Assembly: GCA_902547825.1 (NCBI GenBank)
Contig: CACCPE010000008.1
Coordinates: 1-46,412, forward strand
Reading direction: 5' to 3'
Length of the DNA stretch: 46,412 nt
Origin: an uncultured Pelagibacteraceae bacterium
Lineage (GTDB): Bacteria; Pseudomonadota; Alphaproteobacteria; Pelagibacterales; Pelagibacteraceae
The notes beneath the pieces are model-generated. The model was not told the origin of the DNA. It searched no databases and saw only the letters and a list, made by a program, of their open reading frames with translations. Shown here piece after piece: positions 1-11,612 of the stretch. Both the position numbers and the translations under genes were made by a program. The stretch's first letter is position 1, and each line of letters opens with the position of its first letter.

Positions 1-1051
1 ATCTGCAACTGTAGTTGATAGTAAAGGTGTTTTTAAAAAAAGGTGGGTAACTTCTCTTATAAAAGATATAAAAAAATTCGGAAAAGGAAAAAACTTCGTT
101 ATTGTCTCTTCAGGGGCAATTGCTCTAGGCCAGAAATATCTCAAAATCAAAAAAGGTAAAATTAAACTAGAAATGAGCCAAGCTATTGCAGCAATTGGTC
201 AAATTCACTTAGCAGGAGAATTTCAGAAGCTGTTTGATAAACATAAAATTAAAACAGGTCAAATATTAATTAGTCCAGATGATACAGAACAAAGACGGAG
301 AGCTATTAATGTTAGAAGAACTTTTGACAATCTGTTTAAGCTTAAAGCTATTCCAGTAGTAAATGAAAACGACTCAACAGCCACGAGTGAAATAAAATAT
401 GGAGATAATGACAGATTGGCTGCAAGAGTGGCTCAAATTATCGGAGCTGATATATTGATACTATTTTCTGATGTTGATGGGCTATATGATAAGTCGAAAG
501 GTAAAAAAATTGTAAGAGAGGTTTCTTCAATAAATGACAAAATAACATCACTTGTAGAAAATAACAGAAACAAATTTGGCTCAGGGGGAATCGCTACAAA
601 GTTAGACGCTGCAAAAATTTGTATGAATTCAGGAAGCCACATGTTTATAGCAAATGGTAAAGTAAATAACCCAATTTTAAATATGATTAAAAGTAAAAAA
701 TTTACCCATTTCTTACCAAAAATTTCTACTTTGGATGCTAGAAAAAAATGGATCATCGGTTCTCTTAATTACAATGGAACTATATATATCGATAGTGGAG
801 CAGCTAAAGCTTTATTAAATGGTAAAAGTTTGCTCGCAGCTGGTATAACTAAGATCAATGGAAATTTCAAAAAGGGAGAAAACGTCATAGTTTTAGATCA
901 AAATAATACTCAGCTAGCTCGAGGTTTGTCCTCTTTCAGTTCTAATGAAATAGATAAAATTAAAGGCAAACAAAGTAAAGAGATTGAAACAATTCTTGGT
1001 TATCATAGTAAAACTGAGGTAATCCATAAAGATGATATGGTATTATTATAA
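1..1051 (+). CDS. proB: Glutamate 5-kinase (partial, 5' end outside window)
   Basis: First enzyme of proline synthesis: phosphorylates L-glutamate with ATP to glutamyl 5-phosphate in the cytoplasm. The frame is open from base 2, well upstream of the first in-window ATG (173), and reads SATVVDSKG then VSSGAIALG, the conserved start of the amino-acid kinase fold; so the ATG at 173 is internal and only about a dozen N-terminal residues are missing. Further on are the substrate-loop stretch NENDS and the nucleotide-site stretch LFSDVDGLY. The last 80 or so residues look like the PUA domain found in full-length bacterial ProB. The stop codon abuts the proA start with no gap, so the two are surely co-transcribed and the labile product is handed to ProA. 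Confidence 0.96.
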   Translation, partial: SATVVDSKGVFKKRWVTSLIKDIKKFGKGKNFVIVSSGAIALGQKYLKIKKGKIKLEMSQAIAAIGQIHLAGEFQKLFDKHKIKTGQILISPDDTEQRRRAINVRRTFDNLFKLKAIPVVNENDSTATSEIKYGDNDRLAARVAQIIGADILILFSDVDGLYDKSKGKKIVREVSSINDKITSLVENNRNKFGSGGIATKLDAAKICMNSGSHMFIANGKVNNPILNMIKSKKFTHFLPKISTLDARKKWIIGSLNYNGTIYIDSGAAKALLNGKSLLAAGITKINGNFKKGENVIVLDQNNTQLARGLSSFSSNEIDKIKGKQSKEIETILGYHSKTEVIHKDDMVLL

Positions 1052-2293
1052 ATGAATTATTTAAAGTCGATAGGAAAGAAAGCAAAAAAAGCCTTTGAAG
1101 ATTTAAAGGATGTTGAGCATAAAAAAATAAAAAAAGTTTTAGAGAATTACAATCAATCTCTGTTAAGAAATATTAATAAAATAATCAGAGAAAATTCAAA
1201 AGATGTTAAAAATATAAAGAGAAAGCATTTAGTTGATAGACTTATTTTAAATAAACAAAGAATTGAAGGTATAAGACATTCAATTAATGAAATAGCAAAA
1301 TTCAAAGATCCTATTGGAAAAGTTTTAGAAACATGGCGTAGACCTAATAATTTAACGATTAAAAGAGTTACAACTCCTATTGGTGTTATAGGTGTTATAT
1401 ATGAAAGCAGACCTAATGTGACTGCTGATGTTGCAGCATTATGTTTAAAATCAGGTAATTGTTCTATTTTAAGAGGAGGATCAGAGGCTTTTAATTCAAA
1501 CAAATTACTTGCTAATTTGTTCAAAGATAATTTACGAAAAAATAATATCAATCAAAACTGTGTTCAGTTTATTGAGAATAAAAATAGAAAAATAGTTGAT
1601 CAAATGTTATCAAAAATGAGCGCATACATTGATGTAATTGTGCCAAGAGGTGGAAAAGGACTAGTTGCGAAAGTACAAAAATTTTCAAATGTACACGTAA
1701 TTGGTCATCTCGAGGGATTGTGCCATATTTATGTTGATAAAACTGCAAATATAAAAATGGCAAAAAATATAATTACTAATGCAAAAATGCGAAGGACAAG
1801 TATTTGTGGAGCTTTAGAAACTCTTTTAATTGAGGAAAAAGCTTTAAAAACTCATGCAATTGAAATTATTAATACCTTAAGGAAATCAGGTTGTGAGGTC
1901 AGAGTTGATAGTAAAATAAATAAACTGTTCAAAAATAGTCTCAAGGTTGCAAAAGAAAAAGATTGGAAAACAGAATATTTGAAAGCGATCATTTCAATTA
2001 AAACTGTTAAAAATGTTAAAGAGGCAGTTAAACATATTTTAAAGTATGGAACTATGCACACTGATAGTATAATTAGTAGTAATTCCAAAAACGCGAATGT
2101 TTTTTTAAATGGAGTTAATAGCTCAATTGCAATGCATAATGTTTCGACACAATTTGCTGACGGAGGAGAATTCGGCTTTGGAGGCGAAATAGGAATATCA
2201 ACAAACAAACTGCCTCCAAGAGGTCCCGTAGGAATTGATCAATTAACATCTTATAAATATATTGTGTCTGGAAAAGGTGTAGTCCGATCATAA
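1052..2293 (+). CDS. proA: Gamma-glutamyl phosphate reductase
   Basis: Reduces glutamyl 5-phosphate with NADPH to glutamate 5-semialdehyde, the second step of proline synthesis. At 413 residues it has the usual family length. Aldehyde-dehydrogenase-superfamily signatures are visible: the nucleotide-binding stretch PIGVIGVIYESRPNVTADVA near residue 110, LRGGSEA, and the catalytic cysteine at residue 252 in MRRTSICGALETLL. The C-terminal part carries TQFADGGEFGFGGEIGIST, a strong ProA signature. It starts on the base after the proB stop and is followed within a few bases by nadD, so all sit in one plus-strand operon. Confidence 0.97.
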   Translation: MNYLKSIGKKAKKAFEDLKDVEHKKIKKVLENYNQSLLRNINKIIRENSKDVKNIKRKHLVDRLILNKQRIEGIRHSINEIAKFKDPIGKVLETWRRPNNLTIKRVTTPIGVIGVIYESRPNVTADVAALCLKSGNCSILRGGSEAFNSNKLLANLFKDNLRKNNINQNCVQFIENKNRKIVDQMLSKMSAYIDVIVPRGGKGLVAKVQKFSNVHVIGHLEGLCHIYVDKTANIKMAKNIITNAKMRRTSICGALETLLIEEKALKTHAIEIINTLRKSGCEVRVDSKINKLFKNSLKVAKEKDWKTEYLKAIISIKTVKNVKEAVKHILKYGTMHTDSIISSNSKNANVFLNGVNSSIAMHNVSTQFADGGEFGFGGEIGISTNKLPPRGPVGIDQLTSYKYIVSGKGVVRS

Positions 2294-2296
2294 TTG

Positions 2297-2839
2297 ATGA
2301 AAAATTATAAGAAAACAAAAATTGGTATCTTAGGCGGAAGTTTCGATCCAGCTCATAAAGGTCACTTAATTATTTCTAAAATTGCAATAAGAAAGGAAAA
2401 GTTAAAAAAAATTTATTGGATAGTGACAAAAAAAAATCCTTTTAAAAAAAAATCTTTTTTTTCTCTAAGAGAAAGATTAAACTATGCGAGAAGTCTTGTT
2501 AAAAATTTAAGAAAAATAAAAGTTTTATATCTTGAGGACAAAGTAAAATCCTCGAGATCAATAGATGTTGTTAATTACATTTTAAAAAAGAAAAAACCTA
2601 AAAATCTTTATTTTATTGTTGGTTCAGATATTTTACTTGAACTTCACAGATGGAAGAGTTGGAAAAAAATAGTAAAATTAACAAAATTAATTGTTTTTTC
2701 TCGTAGAGGATATGATAGAAAGAGTAAAAATACTATTGTGTCAAATTATTTAGATAAAAATAAAATCACTTATATTAAAAATAAGCCTATAAAAATTTCA
2801 TCCACAGTATTAAGAAAAAAAATGAAAAGAATTAATTAA
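2297..2839 (+). CDS. nadD: Nicotinate-nucleotide adenylyltransferase
   Basis: Adenylates nicotinate mononucleotide to deamido-NAD, a required step in NAD synthesis. The nucleotidyltransferase signature GGSFDPAHKGH lies at residues 13-23 (GSFDPxHxGH is the family motif), and the second motif ISSTVLRKKM is near the C-terminus. A TTG at 2294 directly follows the proA stop in frame, but the ATG at 2297 is the more ordinary start and gives 180 residues; both are possible. The protein is unusually lysine-rich, as expected in an A/T-rich genome. The stop overlaps the rsfS start by one base, implying translational coupling. Confidence 0.93.
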   Translation: MKNYKKTKIGILGGSFDPAHKGHLIISKIAIRKEKLKKIYWIVTKKNPFKKKSFFSLRERLNYARSLVKNLRKIKVLYLEDKVKSSRSIDVVNYILKKKKPKNLYFIVGSDILLELHRWKSWKKIVKLTKLIVFSRRGYDRKSKNTIVSNYLDKNKITYIKNKPIKISSTVLRKKMKRIN

Positions 2840-3186
2840 TGAAGGTTTCGGATATTAAAAAAAATATAGAAATAATTTTAGATAATAATAAAGCTCAAAA
2901 TATCACGTCAATAAACTTAAAAAATAAGTCCTATATTGCCGATTATATGATTATAGCCTCAGGTAACTCGTCTCGCCATCTGCAAGCTTTATCAGAAATA
3001 CTTGTCGCAGAGTTAAAAAAAATTGGCTTAGAAAATTGTAGGATAGAGGGTAAAGATAGTAAAGATTGGAAATTAGTTGATACTCAGGATGTAATAGTTC
3101 ATATATTTCATCCAGAAAAAAGAGAGTTTTATGATTTGGAAAAAATGTGGTCAGAAGAAATTCCAAAAGAGAAAGCGATGATATGA
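2839..3186 (+). CDS. rsfS: Ribosomal silencing factor RsfS
   Basis: Small cytoplasmic protein that in studied bacteria binds uL14 on the 50S subunit and blocks subunit joining under nutrient limitation. The 115-residue protein shows the family pattern: SYIADYMIIASGNSSRHLQA near residues 31-50, IEGKDSKDWKLVDTQDVIVHIFHPEKREFYDLEKMW in the second half. The nadD-rsfS pairing is very common in bacteria and supports the call. The stop overlaps the next start in an ATGA arrangement. Many proteobacteria have rlmH immediately after rsfS; it is not here. Confidence 0.95.
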   Translation: MKVSDIKKNIEIILDNNKAQNITSINLKNKSYIADYMIIASGNSSRHLQALSEILVAELKKIGLENCRIEGKDSKDWKLVDTQDVIVHIFHPEKREFYDLEKMWSEEIPKEKAMI

Positions 3187-4319
3187 GAAAAACTTTTATT
3201 TTAATAACTATAATATCAAATTTATTTTACAGTGCAGCATATCCAAAAAATAATCTTTACGAAAAAATAGATCTATTTGGAGAGGTGCTAGAGAATATTA
3301 AAAAAGATTATGTAGATGACGTTGACCACGCTGAGATGATGGACTCCGCTATTAATGGCGTACTTCAATCTCTTGATCCTTATTCTGCTTATATGAGTCC
3401 AGAACTTTTTAAGGAAATGCAAACTGATACCAGAGGAGAATTTGGAGGACTAGGTATTGAAATCGGTATGGAGGCCGGTGTTGTAAAAGTAATTTCTCCA
3501 ATCGATGATACTCCTGCAGCCAAAGCAGGTATTAAAGCCGGAGATTACATAGTAAAAATTGGAAAAGAACAAGTTCAAGGAAAATCATTATTAGAAGCTG
3601 TTAAACTTATGAGAGGACCAGTGGGAACATCAATTGATCTTACCGTAAGAAGAAAAAATGTAAAAAAACCATTGGAATTTAAAATATTAAGAGAAATAAT
3701 AGAAGTTAAATCGGTAAGCTCTAAAATAATCGGCCAAGAAAAGAATTTAGGTTACATTAGACTTAAGTCATTCAATGAAAATAGTGATAAACAATTTTTG
3801 AAATCTATAAAAGAATTTGAAAAAAAATATAAATTAAAAGGATATGTTCTAGACCTAAGAAATAATCCAGGTGGGCTTCTTACACAAGCAATTAACATCA
3901 CTGACTTTTTTTTAGAAGACGGTGAAATTGTTTCTACAAAAGGTAGAAAAGTTTCAGAAACAAGAAAATTTTTTGCAAGAAAAGGTGATGAAGTTAAAGG
4001 TAAACCGATTATTGTATTAATAAATAATGGTTCAGCTTCAGCATCAGAAATATTTGCTGGAGCCTTAAAAGATCATAAAAGAGCAATAATTTTAGGTGAA
4101 AACTCTTATGGAAAAGGTTCTGTGCAATCTATCATACCTCTAAAAAATGGTGGTGGAATAAGATTAACCATATCAAAATATTATCTTCCTTCAGGAAAAT
4201 CAATTTCAGAAGTTGGGGTTGCTCCAGATATATTTGTTGAAGAGAACAGTGAAGATTTTCAAATTAATTCAGAAAAAGATAATCAGCTTAATTACGCCAT
4301 TAAACTTTTTAACTCATAA
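3183..4319 (+). CDS. ctpA: S41 C-terminal processing peptidase with PDZ domain
   Basis: Periplasmic serine protease that trims or degrades exported proteins from their C-termini. I place the start at the ATG at 3183, which overlaps the rsfS stop and begins a clear signal peptide (MRKTFILITIISNLFYSAAYP); a longer frame from 3147 would put charged residues ahead of it. A PDZ domain follows (about residues 75-160: GEFGGLGIEIG, GIKAGDYIVKIG), then the S41 domain. The expected catalytic dyad is visible: serine about residue 286 in GSASASEIF and lysine 311 in GENSYGKGSVQ, 25 residues apart as in Prc/CtpA proteins. At 378 residues it is on the short side for the family. Confidence 0.94.
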   Translation: MRKTFILITIISNLFYSAAYPKNNLYEKIDLFGEVLENIKKDYVDDVDHAEMMDSAINGVLQSLDPYSAYMSPELFKEMQTDTRGEFGGLGIEIGMEAGVVKVISPIDDTPAAKAGIKAGDYIVKIGKEQVQGKSLLEAVKLMRGPVGTSIDLTVRRKNVKKPLEFKILREIIEVKSVSSKIIGQEKNLGYIRLKSFNENSDKQFLKSIKEFEKKYKLKGYVLDLRNNPGGLLTQAINITDFFLEDGEIVSTKGRKVSETRKFFARKGDEVKGKPIIVLINNGSASASEIFAGALKDHKRAIILGENSYGKGSVQSIIPLKNGGGIRLTISKYYLPSGKSISEVGVAPDIFVEENSEDFQINSEKDNQLNYAIKLFNS

Positions 4320-4324
4320 TAATT

Positions 4325-4795
4325 ATGATTGCTAAAAAACTGCCAATGCGCACTGGCGTAGGAATTGTTGTTTTAAACAGTAACAATAAAGTCTTTGTGG
4401 CAAAAAGAAAAGATAACCCTGTAAATAAGTGGCAAATGCCTCAAGGTGGTGTTGATCAAGGTGAGGATTATTTCACAGCTATGAAAAGAGAACTTTTTGA
4501 AGAAACTAGTATAAAAAATATTAAAATCTTAAAAGAAATAGATGAGATTTTTGAGTATGAACTTCCAAATCATTTGATAGGGAAAATTTGGAAAGGTAAA
4601 TTTAGAGGACAAAAACAGAAGTGGTTCATTACGAAATTTACAGGAGAAGATAGTGAAATAAATCTTAAAACAAATAACCAAGAGTTTATTGATTGGAAGT
4701 GGATTTTTCCTAATGAACTTCCTACAGTAATAGTGGATTTTAAAAGGGAATTATATATTAAATTACTTGAGAAAATAAAAGAAGTTATTAATTAA
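4325..4795 (+). CDS. rppH: RNA pyrophosphohydrolase (Nudix)
   Basis: Removes pyrophosphate from the 5' triphosphate end of mRNA, which opens transcripts to decay. The Nudix box is at residues 41-63 (GGVDQGED...RELFEETSI), matching GX5EX7REUXEEXGU except that the glycine near its end is serine 62. The N-terminal RTGVGIVVLN, KWQMPQGG and C-terminal DWKWIFPNELP also fit RppH, and the 156-residue length is normal. It is the last gene of the plus-strand run; its final 8 bases overlap the 3' end of atpC on the other strand. Dinucleoside polyphosphate hydrolysis is a possible second activity. Confidence 0.93.
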   Translation: MIAKKLPMRTGVGIVVLNSNNKVFVAKRKDNPVNKWQMPQGGVDQGEDYFTAMKRELFEETSIKNIKILKEIDEIFEYELPNHLIGKIWKGKFRGQKQKWFITKFTGEDSEINLKTNNQEFIDWKWIFPNELPTVIVDFKRELYIKLLEKIKEVIN

Positions 4796-5173
4796 TACTT
4801 TTTAAAGTTGAAATTTTGTGGGATAACAAATATCTATCTTTATCTGAGTAATCCTTGTTTTCAACTTTTGACTCGGCTTCTTTAATCATTTTTTCCTTAA
4901 AATTTTTATCTAATTCTGAAAGTTCTTTTGCAGTTGAAGTTAGAATTAAAAGGTTATTATTTGAAAATTCTACAGTTCCCTCCTCTACGAAAAAAATTTT
5001 TTCTGATTCATCTTTGATCTTTATTAATCCAGGTCTTAAAAAAGTTATTAAAGAAACATGATCTTTTAATATACCGATTTCACCTTCAAATGCAGGTATA
5101 ATAACTTCGTTAGTTTCTATTTTTAAAATTGTTCTATCAGGTGATATAATTTCAAATGTAATTTTTTCAGACA

Positions 5174-5174
<1 letters not shown>
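4788..5174 (-). CDS. atpC: ATP synthase F1 subunit epsilon
   Basis: Part of the central stalk of F1F0 ATP synthase on the cytoplasmic side of the membrane; couples rotation to gamma and can inhibit ATP hydrolysis. The N-terminal beta-sandwich is recognisable from FEIISPDRTIL, VIIPAFEGEIGILKDH and VEEGTVEFSNN; a helical C-terminal part of about 40 residues follows. At 128 residues it is normal to slightly short. It is the last gene of atpHAGDC, overlaps the atpD stop by one base, and its 3' end overlaps the convergent rppH by 8 bases. Confidence 0.95.
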
Positions 5175-7475
<2,301 letters not shown>

Positions 7476-7476
<1 letters not shown>

Positions 7477-9002
7477 TATTTAACTTTTTTATATTTTTCG
7501 ATTATTTGTACTAAAAGTTTCTCAGTTTTATCCTCGAGTTTGCCAGAAGATTGAATTGCATCTATAACCTCTGGATTTTGGGATTTGACTTTTTCGATAA
7601 CACCTTTTTCAAACTCTTTTATTTTGTTTAAATCAACGTCATCTAAATACCCTTTTACGCCAGTAAAAACTGATATAACCTGTTCCGCAACTGTCATTGG
7701 TGAATATTGATCTTGTTTCAAAAGTTCAGTTAGTTTTGCGCCTCTATTAAGCAATTGTTGAGTAGAGGCATCTAAATCTGAACCAAATTGTGCGAAAGCA
7801 GCCATTTCCCTGTATTGTGCTAATTCTAATTTTATTGATCCTGCAACTTTTTTCATTGCTTTAGTTTGTGCAGCTGATCCAACTCTAGAAACTGATAAAC
7901 CCACGTTTACAGCTGGACGTATTCCTTGGTTAAATAATTCTGTTTCTAAAAATATTTGTCCATCAGTAATTGAGATAACATTTGTTGGTATATAAGCCGA
8001 GACATCTCCAGCTTGAGTTTCAATAATAGGTAAAGCTGTAAGAGATCCACCACCGCTCTTATCGTTTAATTTAGCAGCACGCTCCAATAGTCTGCTGTGT
8101 AAATAGAATACATCACCTGGATAAGCTTCTCTTCCCGGAGGTCTTCTTAAAAGAAGAGACATTTGTCTATATGCAACGGCTTGTTTTGATAAATCATCAT
8201 AAACTATCAGAGCATGCATTCCATTATCTCTAAAATATTCTCCAATAGTGCATCCTGTGTAAGGAGCTAAAAATTGTAAAGGCGCTGAGTCAGATGCTGT
8301 AGCTGCAACAATTGTTGTATATTTCAATGCTCCAGCTTCTTCTAATGTTTTAGTAATTTGAGCCACAGTAGAACGTTTTTGACCTATTGCTACATAGACA
8401 CAATATAATTTTTTCTTTTCATCTGAAGACTCATTTATTTTTTTTTGATTGATAATCGCATCAATAGCTACAGCTGTTTTACCTGTCTGTCTATCACCTA
8501 TGATTAACTCTCTTTGACCTCTTCCTATAGGAATTAACGAGTCTATCGATTTCAAACCTGTTTGCATTGGCTCATTTACTGATTGCCGGGGAATAATTCC
8601 TGGAGCTTTTACCTCAACACGTTTTCTTGTTTTTACTGAAAGCGATCCTTTTCCATCAATAGGATTTCCTAATCCGTCTACTACCCTTCCTAAAAGTTCT
8701 TTGCCAACTGGTACATCTACGATTGCGTTTGTTCTTTTGATGGTGTCACCTTCTCTAATATTTCTATCATCTCCGAAGATAACTACTCCCACATTGTCAT
8801 TTTCTAAGTTTAATGCCATTCCTTTTGACCCATCTTCAAATTCAACCATTTCCCCTGCTTGGACGTTATCTAAACCGTACACTCGAGCAATTCCATCACC
8901 AACGGACAAGACTTTTCCTATTTCAGATACTTCAGCTTTTTCTCCAAAGTTTTTTATTTGATCTTTCAGTAATTTCGTTACTTCTGATGGATTAACAGCC
9001 AT
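7476..9002 (-). CDS. atpA: ATP synthase F1 subunit alpha
   Basis: Non-catalytic nucleotide-binding subunit of the F1 hexamer. The P-loop GDRQTGKT is at residues 169-176; other family segments include [59 protein letters not shown] and [18 protein letters not shown]. The 508-residue length is standard. One base separates it from atpH, and it overlaps atpG by one base, so the five F1 genes form one tight operon. No F0 genes (a, b, c) occur in the window, which matches the split F1/F0 operons of alphaproteobacteria. Confidence 0.99.
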
Positions 9003-9003
9003 A

Positions 9004-9561
9004 TTAACTTTCTAACATTAATTGTTTGTATTTTTTAAGCTTATTTTTTATGGAGGTGTCAATCATGAAACTTCCTAGTTGAAGTTTTAAACCTCCAATT
9101 AACTCTTTATCTACCTTATAGTCAAATTTTAGAATTGCTCCCATCGATTGTGATAATTCTTTACTTATTTCATCTAAATCTTTTTTAGTTAATTCTTTAG
9201 ACGAAATTAGTGAAACTTTTACTTCCCCCCTTTTTTTTGAGCACAATCTCAAAAATGAGTTAGTGATTTTTTCTGAGAAAAAAATTCTCCTTTTCTTAAC
9301 AAGTAATAAAAAAAAGTTTATTAAGATTTTTGAAAACTCTAGCTTTTTTGCTAATAGATTAATAACTTCAGTCTGCTGATCTATAGTTTGGGTTGGATCT
9401 TTAACAAAATTTTTAAAATCAGAACTTGATTGGATTAGTAGTTGAAAGTTTTTTACATCATGTTCGACTTTATCCAGTTGGTTTGATTCTTTTGAAATTT
9501 CAAATAAGGCACGAGAGTATCTTTCTGAAGTTTCAGTTGAGAAAGATTTTATTGAGTTCAT
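9004..9561 (-). CDS. atpH: ATP synthase F1 subunit delta
   Basis: Peripheral-stalk protein (OSCP homologue) that holds the F1 head to the b subunits. The N-terminal helical domain shows [12 protein letters not shown], and the C-terminal part carries the OSCP pattern [37 protein letters not shown]. 185 residues is normal. It is first in atpHAGDC; the 79 bases upstream, between it and priA, hold two inverted repeats and are the largest gap inside this minus-strand run, making them the likeliest place for an atp promoter. Confidence 0.95.
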   Translation of the reverse strand: MNSIKSFSTETSERYSRALFEISKESNQLDKVEHDVKNFQLLIQSSSDFKNFVKDPTQTIDQQTEVINLLAKKLEFSKILINFFLLLVKKRRIFFSEKITNSFLRLCSKKRGEVKVSLISSKELTKKDLDEISKELSQSMGAILKFDYKVDKELIGGLKLQLGSFMIDTSIKNKLKKYKQLMLES

Positions 9562-9586
9562 TTTTATTGTCTGACTTTAATGAAAA

Positions 9587-9606
9587 TATGGTGTGGTCGT
9601 ACCATA
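9587..9606 (-). terminator. Small hairpin with T-run downstream of priA
   Basis: On the minus strand TATGGT, an 8-base loop and ACCATA form a six-pair stem followed by TTTT. It sits 34 bases past the priA stop and before atpH. The stem is weak (two G/C pairs), so it could be a poor rho-independent terminator for priA or an element of the atp leader. Confidence 0.25.
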
Positions 9607-9613
9607 AGAGTAT

Positions 9614-9627
9614 AACTTGATCAAGTT
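9614..9627. promoter_or_regulatory. 14-base perfect palindrome in the atp leader
   Basis: AACTTGATCAAGTT equals its own reverse complement. It lies in the 79-base gap between the priA stop and the atpH start, 53 bases upstream of atpH. A dyad this exact in a genome with almost no spare DNA could be an operator. On the minus strand a -10-like TATACT overlaps its downstream end, but no good -35 stands at the normal distance. Function is inferred only from symmetry and position. Confidence 0.35.
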
Positions 9628-9640
9628 GCCAATTTAGAAC

Positions 9641-11584
9641 TTAAGCAAAGTTAATAGGATCAACATCAACCGTAAGTTTTATTTTAGGTGAGATTTTAAG
9701 GCCATTTAAGACATTTGTTATTTTTTTTTGCATTAAAAGCTGGTTATCAAATCTTATTAGTAATCTAGATCTATAATTCTTTTTAACCTTTAATAACGGC
9801 GAGTCTACAGGTCCTAAAACCTCAAGCTTTCTGATTTTATTTAATTTTAATTTAATTTCTCTGGCGCCTTGCAAACTTAATCCTCTATCTTTGGATGACA
9901 CTATAATTGCGATAAGTCTAATATATGGAGGAAGTTTATTTTTTGCTCTTATTTGAAGTTCATTTTTTAAAAGATCTTCAGATTTGTTTTTTATTAATTC
10001 ATTAAGAGTGAAATTTTGAGGTGCTAGAGTTTGATAAATTATCAAAGACTTTGAGCTAAACCTGCCCGCTCTTCCACTCAACTGATGATATAATTGAATA
10101 TTTTTTTCTGTTGTTCTTAAGTCATACCCTCTTCCAGAAAAATCTGCATCAATTACTACTATACAATTTAACTTAGGAAAATTAAAACCTTTAGAAATCA
10201 TTTGTGTTCCAACTAAAATATTTACTTTATTTTCGTAAATTGATTTAAATAAATTTTTTGTTTTTTCTTTTGATTTTAAGTAGTCGCTTGAAAATATATT
10301 TATTTTTTTTTGAGGAAATAATTCTTTTACTTCTTCGTATATCTTTTCTACACCCGGGCCATACATTATAAATTCACAATCACCGCTAGATTTACATTTT
10401 ACTTTTAATGATTTTTCAAATGAACAATGGTGACATACTGCTTTATTTTTTAATTTATGAAATGTTAAATATAAAGAACAGTTAGGACAAACCTTTTTAT
10501 AACCGCATTTCTTACAAATTAGGTACGGAGCAAATCCTCTTCTGTTTATAAAAAATAAAACTTGATCTCCCTTACTGAGAAAATCATCAACTAAATTTAT
10601 TGTTTCATTAGCAATAAATTTATTTTTAATTTTATTTAAATTTAAATTTATAATTTTTGTTTTAGGTAGTGGGTAGTTATCAAATCTTTTTGAAATCTTA
10701 ATATGTCTATATCTTTTATTTTGAATGTTATTGAATGTTTCTATCGAAGGAACTGAAGACACTAAATGTACTGGTATTTTTTCAAAATTTGCTCTTGCTA
10801 TAGCCATATCTCTAGCATTGTAAATTACGCCTTCATCTTGTTTATAAGAAGTATCGTGCTCTTCATCGACAATAATTATTCCAAGTTTTTTGAAAGGTAA
10901 AAGTAAGGCAGATCTAGCTCCAACTAAAATTTTTATCTTATTGTCAATTAATCCTTTCCAAATTATTCTTTTTTGTTTTGGCGTTATTTTAGAGTGCCAA
11001 ATCGCAGGCTCAAAACCAAAAAATTCCTCAAATCTTGATTTAAAATCATTTGTTAAAAATATTTCTGGTAGCAAAACTAATGCTTGGTTATTTTTTTCAA
11101 TTATTTTTTTAATTCGGGAAAAATAAACAAGAGTTTTACCTGAACCCGTCGTCCCTTGTAAAACTGATACATCAAATTTTTTATCTATTTTTTCTAAAAA
11201 ATCAAGTGCATTAGCTTGCTCGTCAGTTAAATTGAAAGTTTTTTTTTTTGTTTTTTTTGCTTCTGTCAAATTATCTTTTATTCTAACAAATTTATCTGAG
11301 CCACCAATAACCATTTTTAAAACAAGACCGATTGGAACCATATTATAAGTTGAAAACCATTCAATAAAATCAATTAGATTTTTATCAATCGAATATTGTG
11401 TTTTATTTGTTATATCTTTTATCTTTATATTTTTTGGTTCAGTATAATTATTTTTCCAGATAACACCAATTTCCTTTTTAGAACCAAAAGGTACTTCAAC
11501 AAGATTTCCAATTTTATTTTCAGGTTTTGAATTGTAGGTAAATGGAAAATTAAAAACTTTAGGCAACATCACTTGTGCTTTCAT
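9641..11584 (-). CDS. priA: Primosomal replication-restart helicase PriA
   Basis: Superfamily 2 DNA helicase that reloads the replisome at stalled forks. The Walker A motif GTTGSGKT is at residues 144-151 and the DEAH-like box is VDEEHD. The zinc-binding cysteines are all present (CKKCGYKKVCPNC, CHHC, then CKSSGDC), followed by the C-terminal helicase motifs VGTQMISKGFNFP and QLSGRAGR. At 647 residues it is shorter than the roughly 730 of E. coli, mainly at the N-terminal DNA-binding domain. The priA-atpHAGDC order is common in alphaproteobacteria. Confidence 0.96.
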   Translation of the reverse strand: MKAQVMLPKVFNFPFTYNSKPENKIGNLVEVPFGSKKEIGVIWKNNYTEPKNIKIKDITNKTQYSIDKNLIDFIEWFSTYNMVPIGLVLKMVIGGSDKFVRIKDNLTEAKKTKKKTFNLTDEQANALDFLEKIDKKFDVSVLQGTTGSGKTLVYFSRIKKIIEKNNQALVLLPEIFLTNDFKSRFEEFFGFEPAIWHSKITPKQKRIIWKGLIDNKIKILVGARSALLLPFKKLGIIIVDEEHDTSYKQDEGVIYNARDMAIARANFEKIPVHLVSSVPSIETFNNIQNKRYRHIKISKRFDNYPLPKTKIINLNLNKIKNKFIANETINLVDDFLSKGDQVLFFINRRGFAPYLICKKCGYKKVCPNCSLYLTFHKLKNKAVCHHCSFEKSLKVKCKSSGDCEFIMYGPGVEKIYEEVKELFPQKKINIFSSDYLKSKEKTKNLFKSIYENKVNILVGTQMISKGFNFPKLNCIVVIDADFSGRGYDLRTTEKNIQLYHQLSGRAGRFSSKSLIIYQTLAPQNFTLNELIKNKSEDLLKNELQIRAKNKLPPYIRLIAIIVSSKDRGLSLQGAREIKLKLNKIRKLEVLGPVDSPLLKVKKNYRSRLLIRFDNQLLMQKKITNVLNGLKISPKIKLTVDVDPINFA

Positions 11585-11612
11585 GACCCAATAGTATTAG
11601 AAATTTTTTTTT

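Noticed and set aside
173-1051. proB starting at the ATG at 173
   Set aside because: The same frame upstream encodes VSSGAIALG and other kinase-fold residues, so 173 is internal and the gene is cut by the window edge.
3147-3182. Longer N-terminus for ctpA starting at the ATG at 3147
   Set aside because: It would add 12 charged residues before a clear signal peptide and overlap rsfS by 40 bases; the ATG at 3183 in an ATGA overlap is better.
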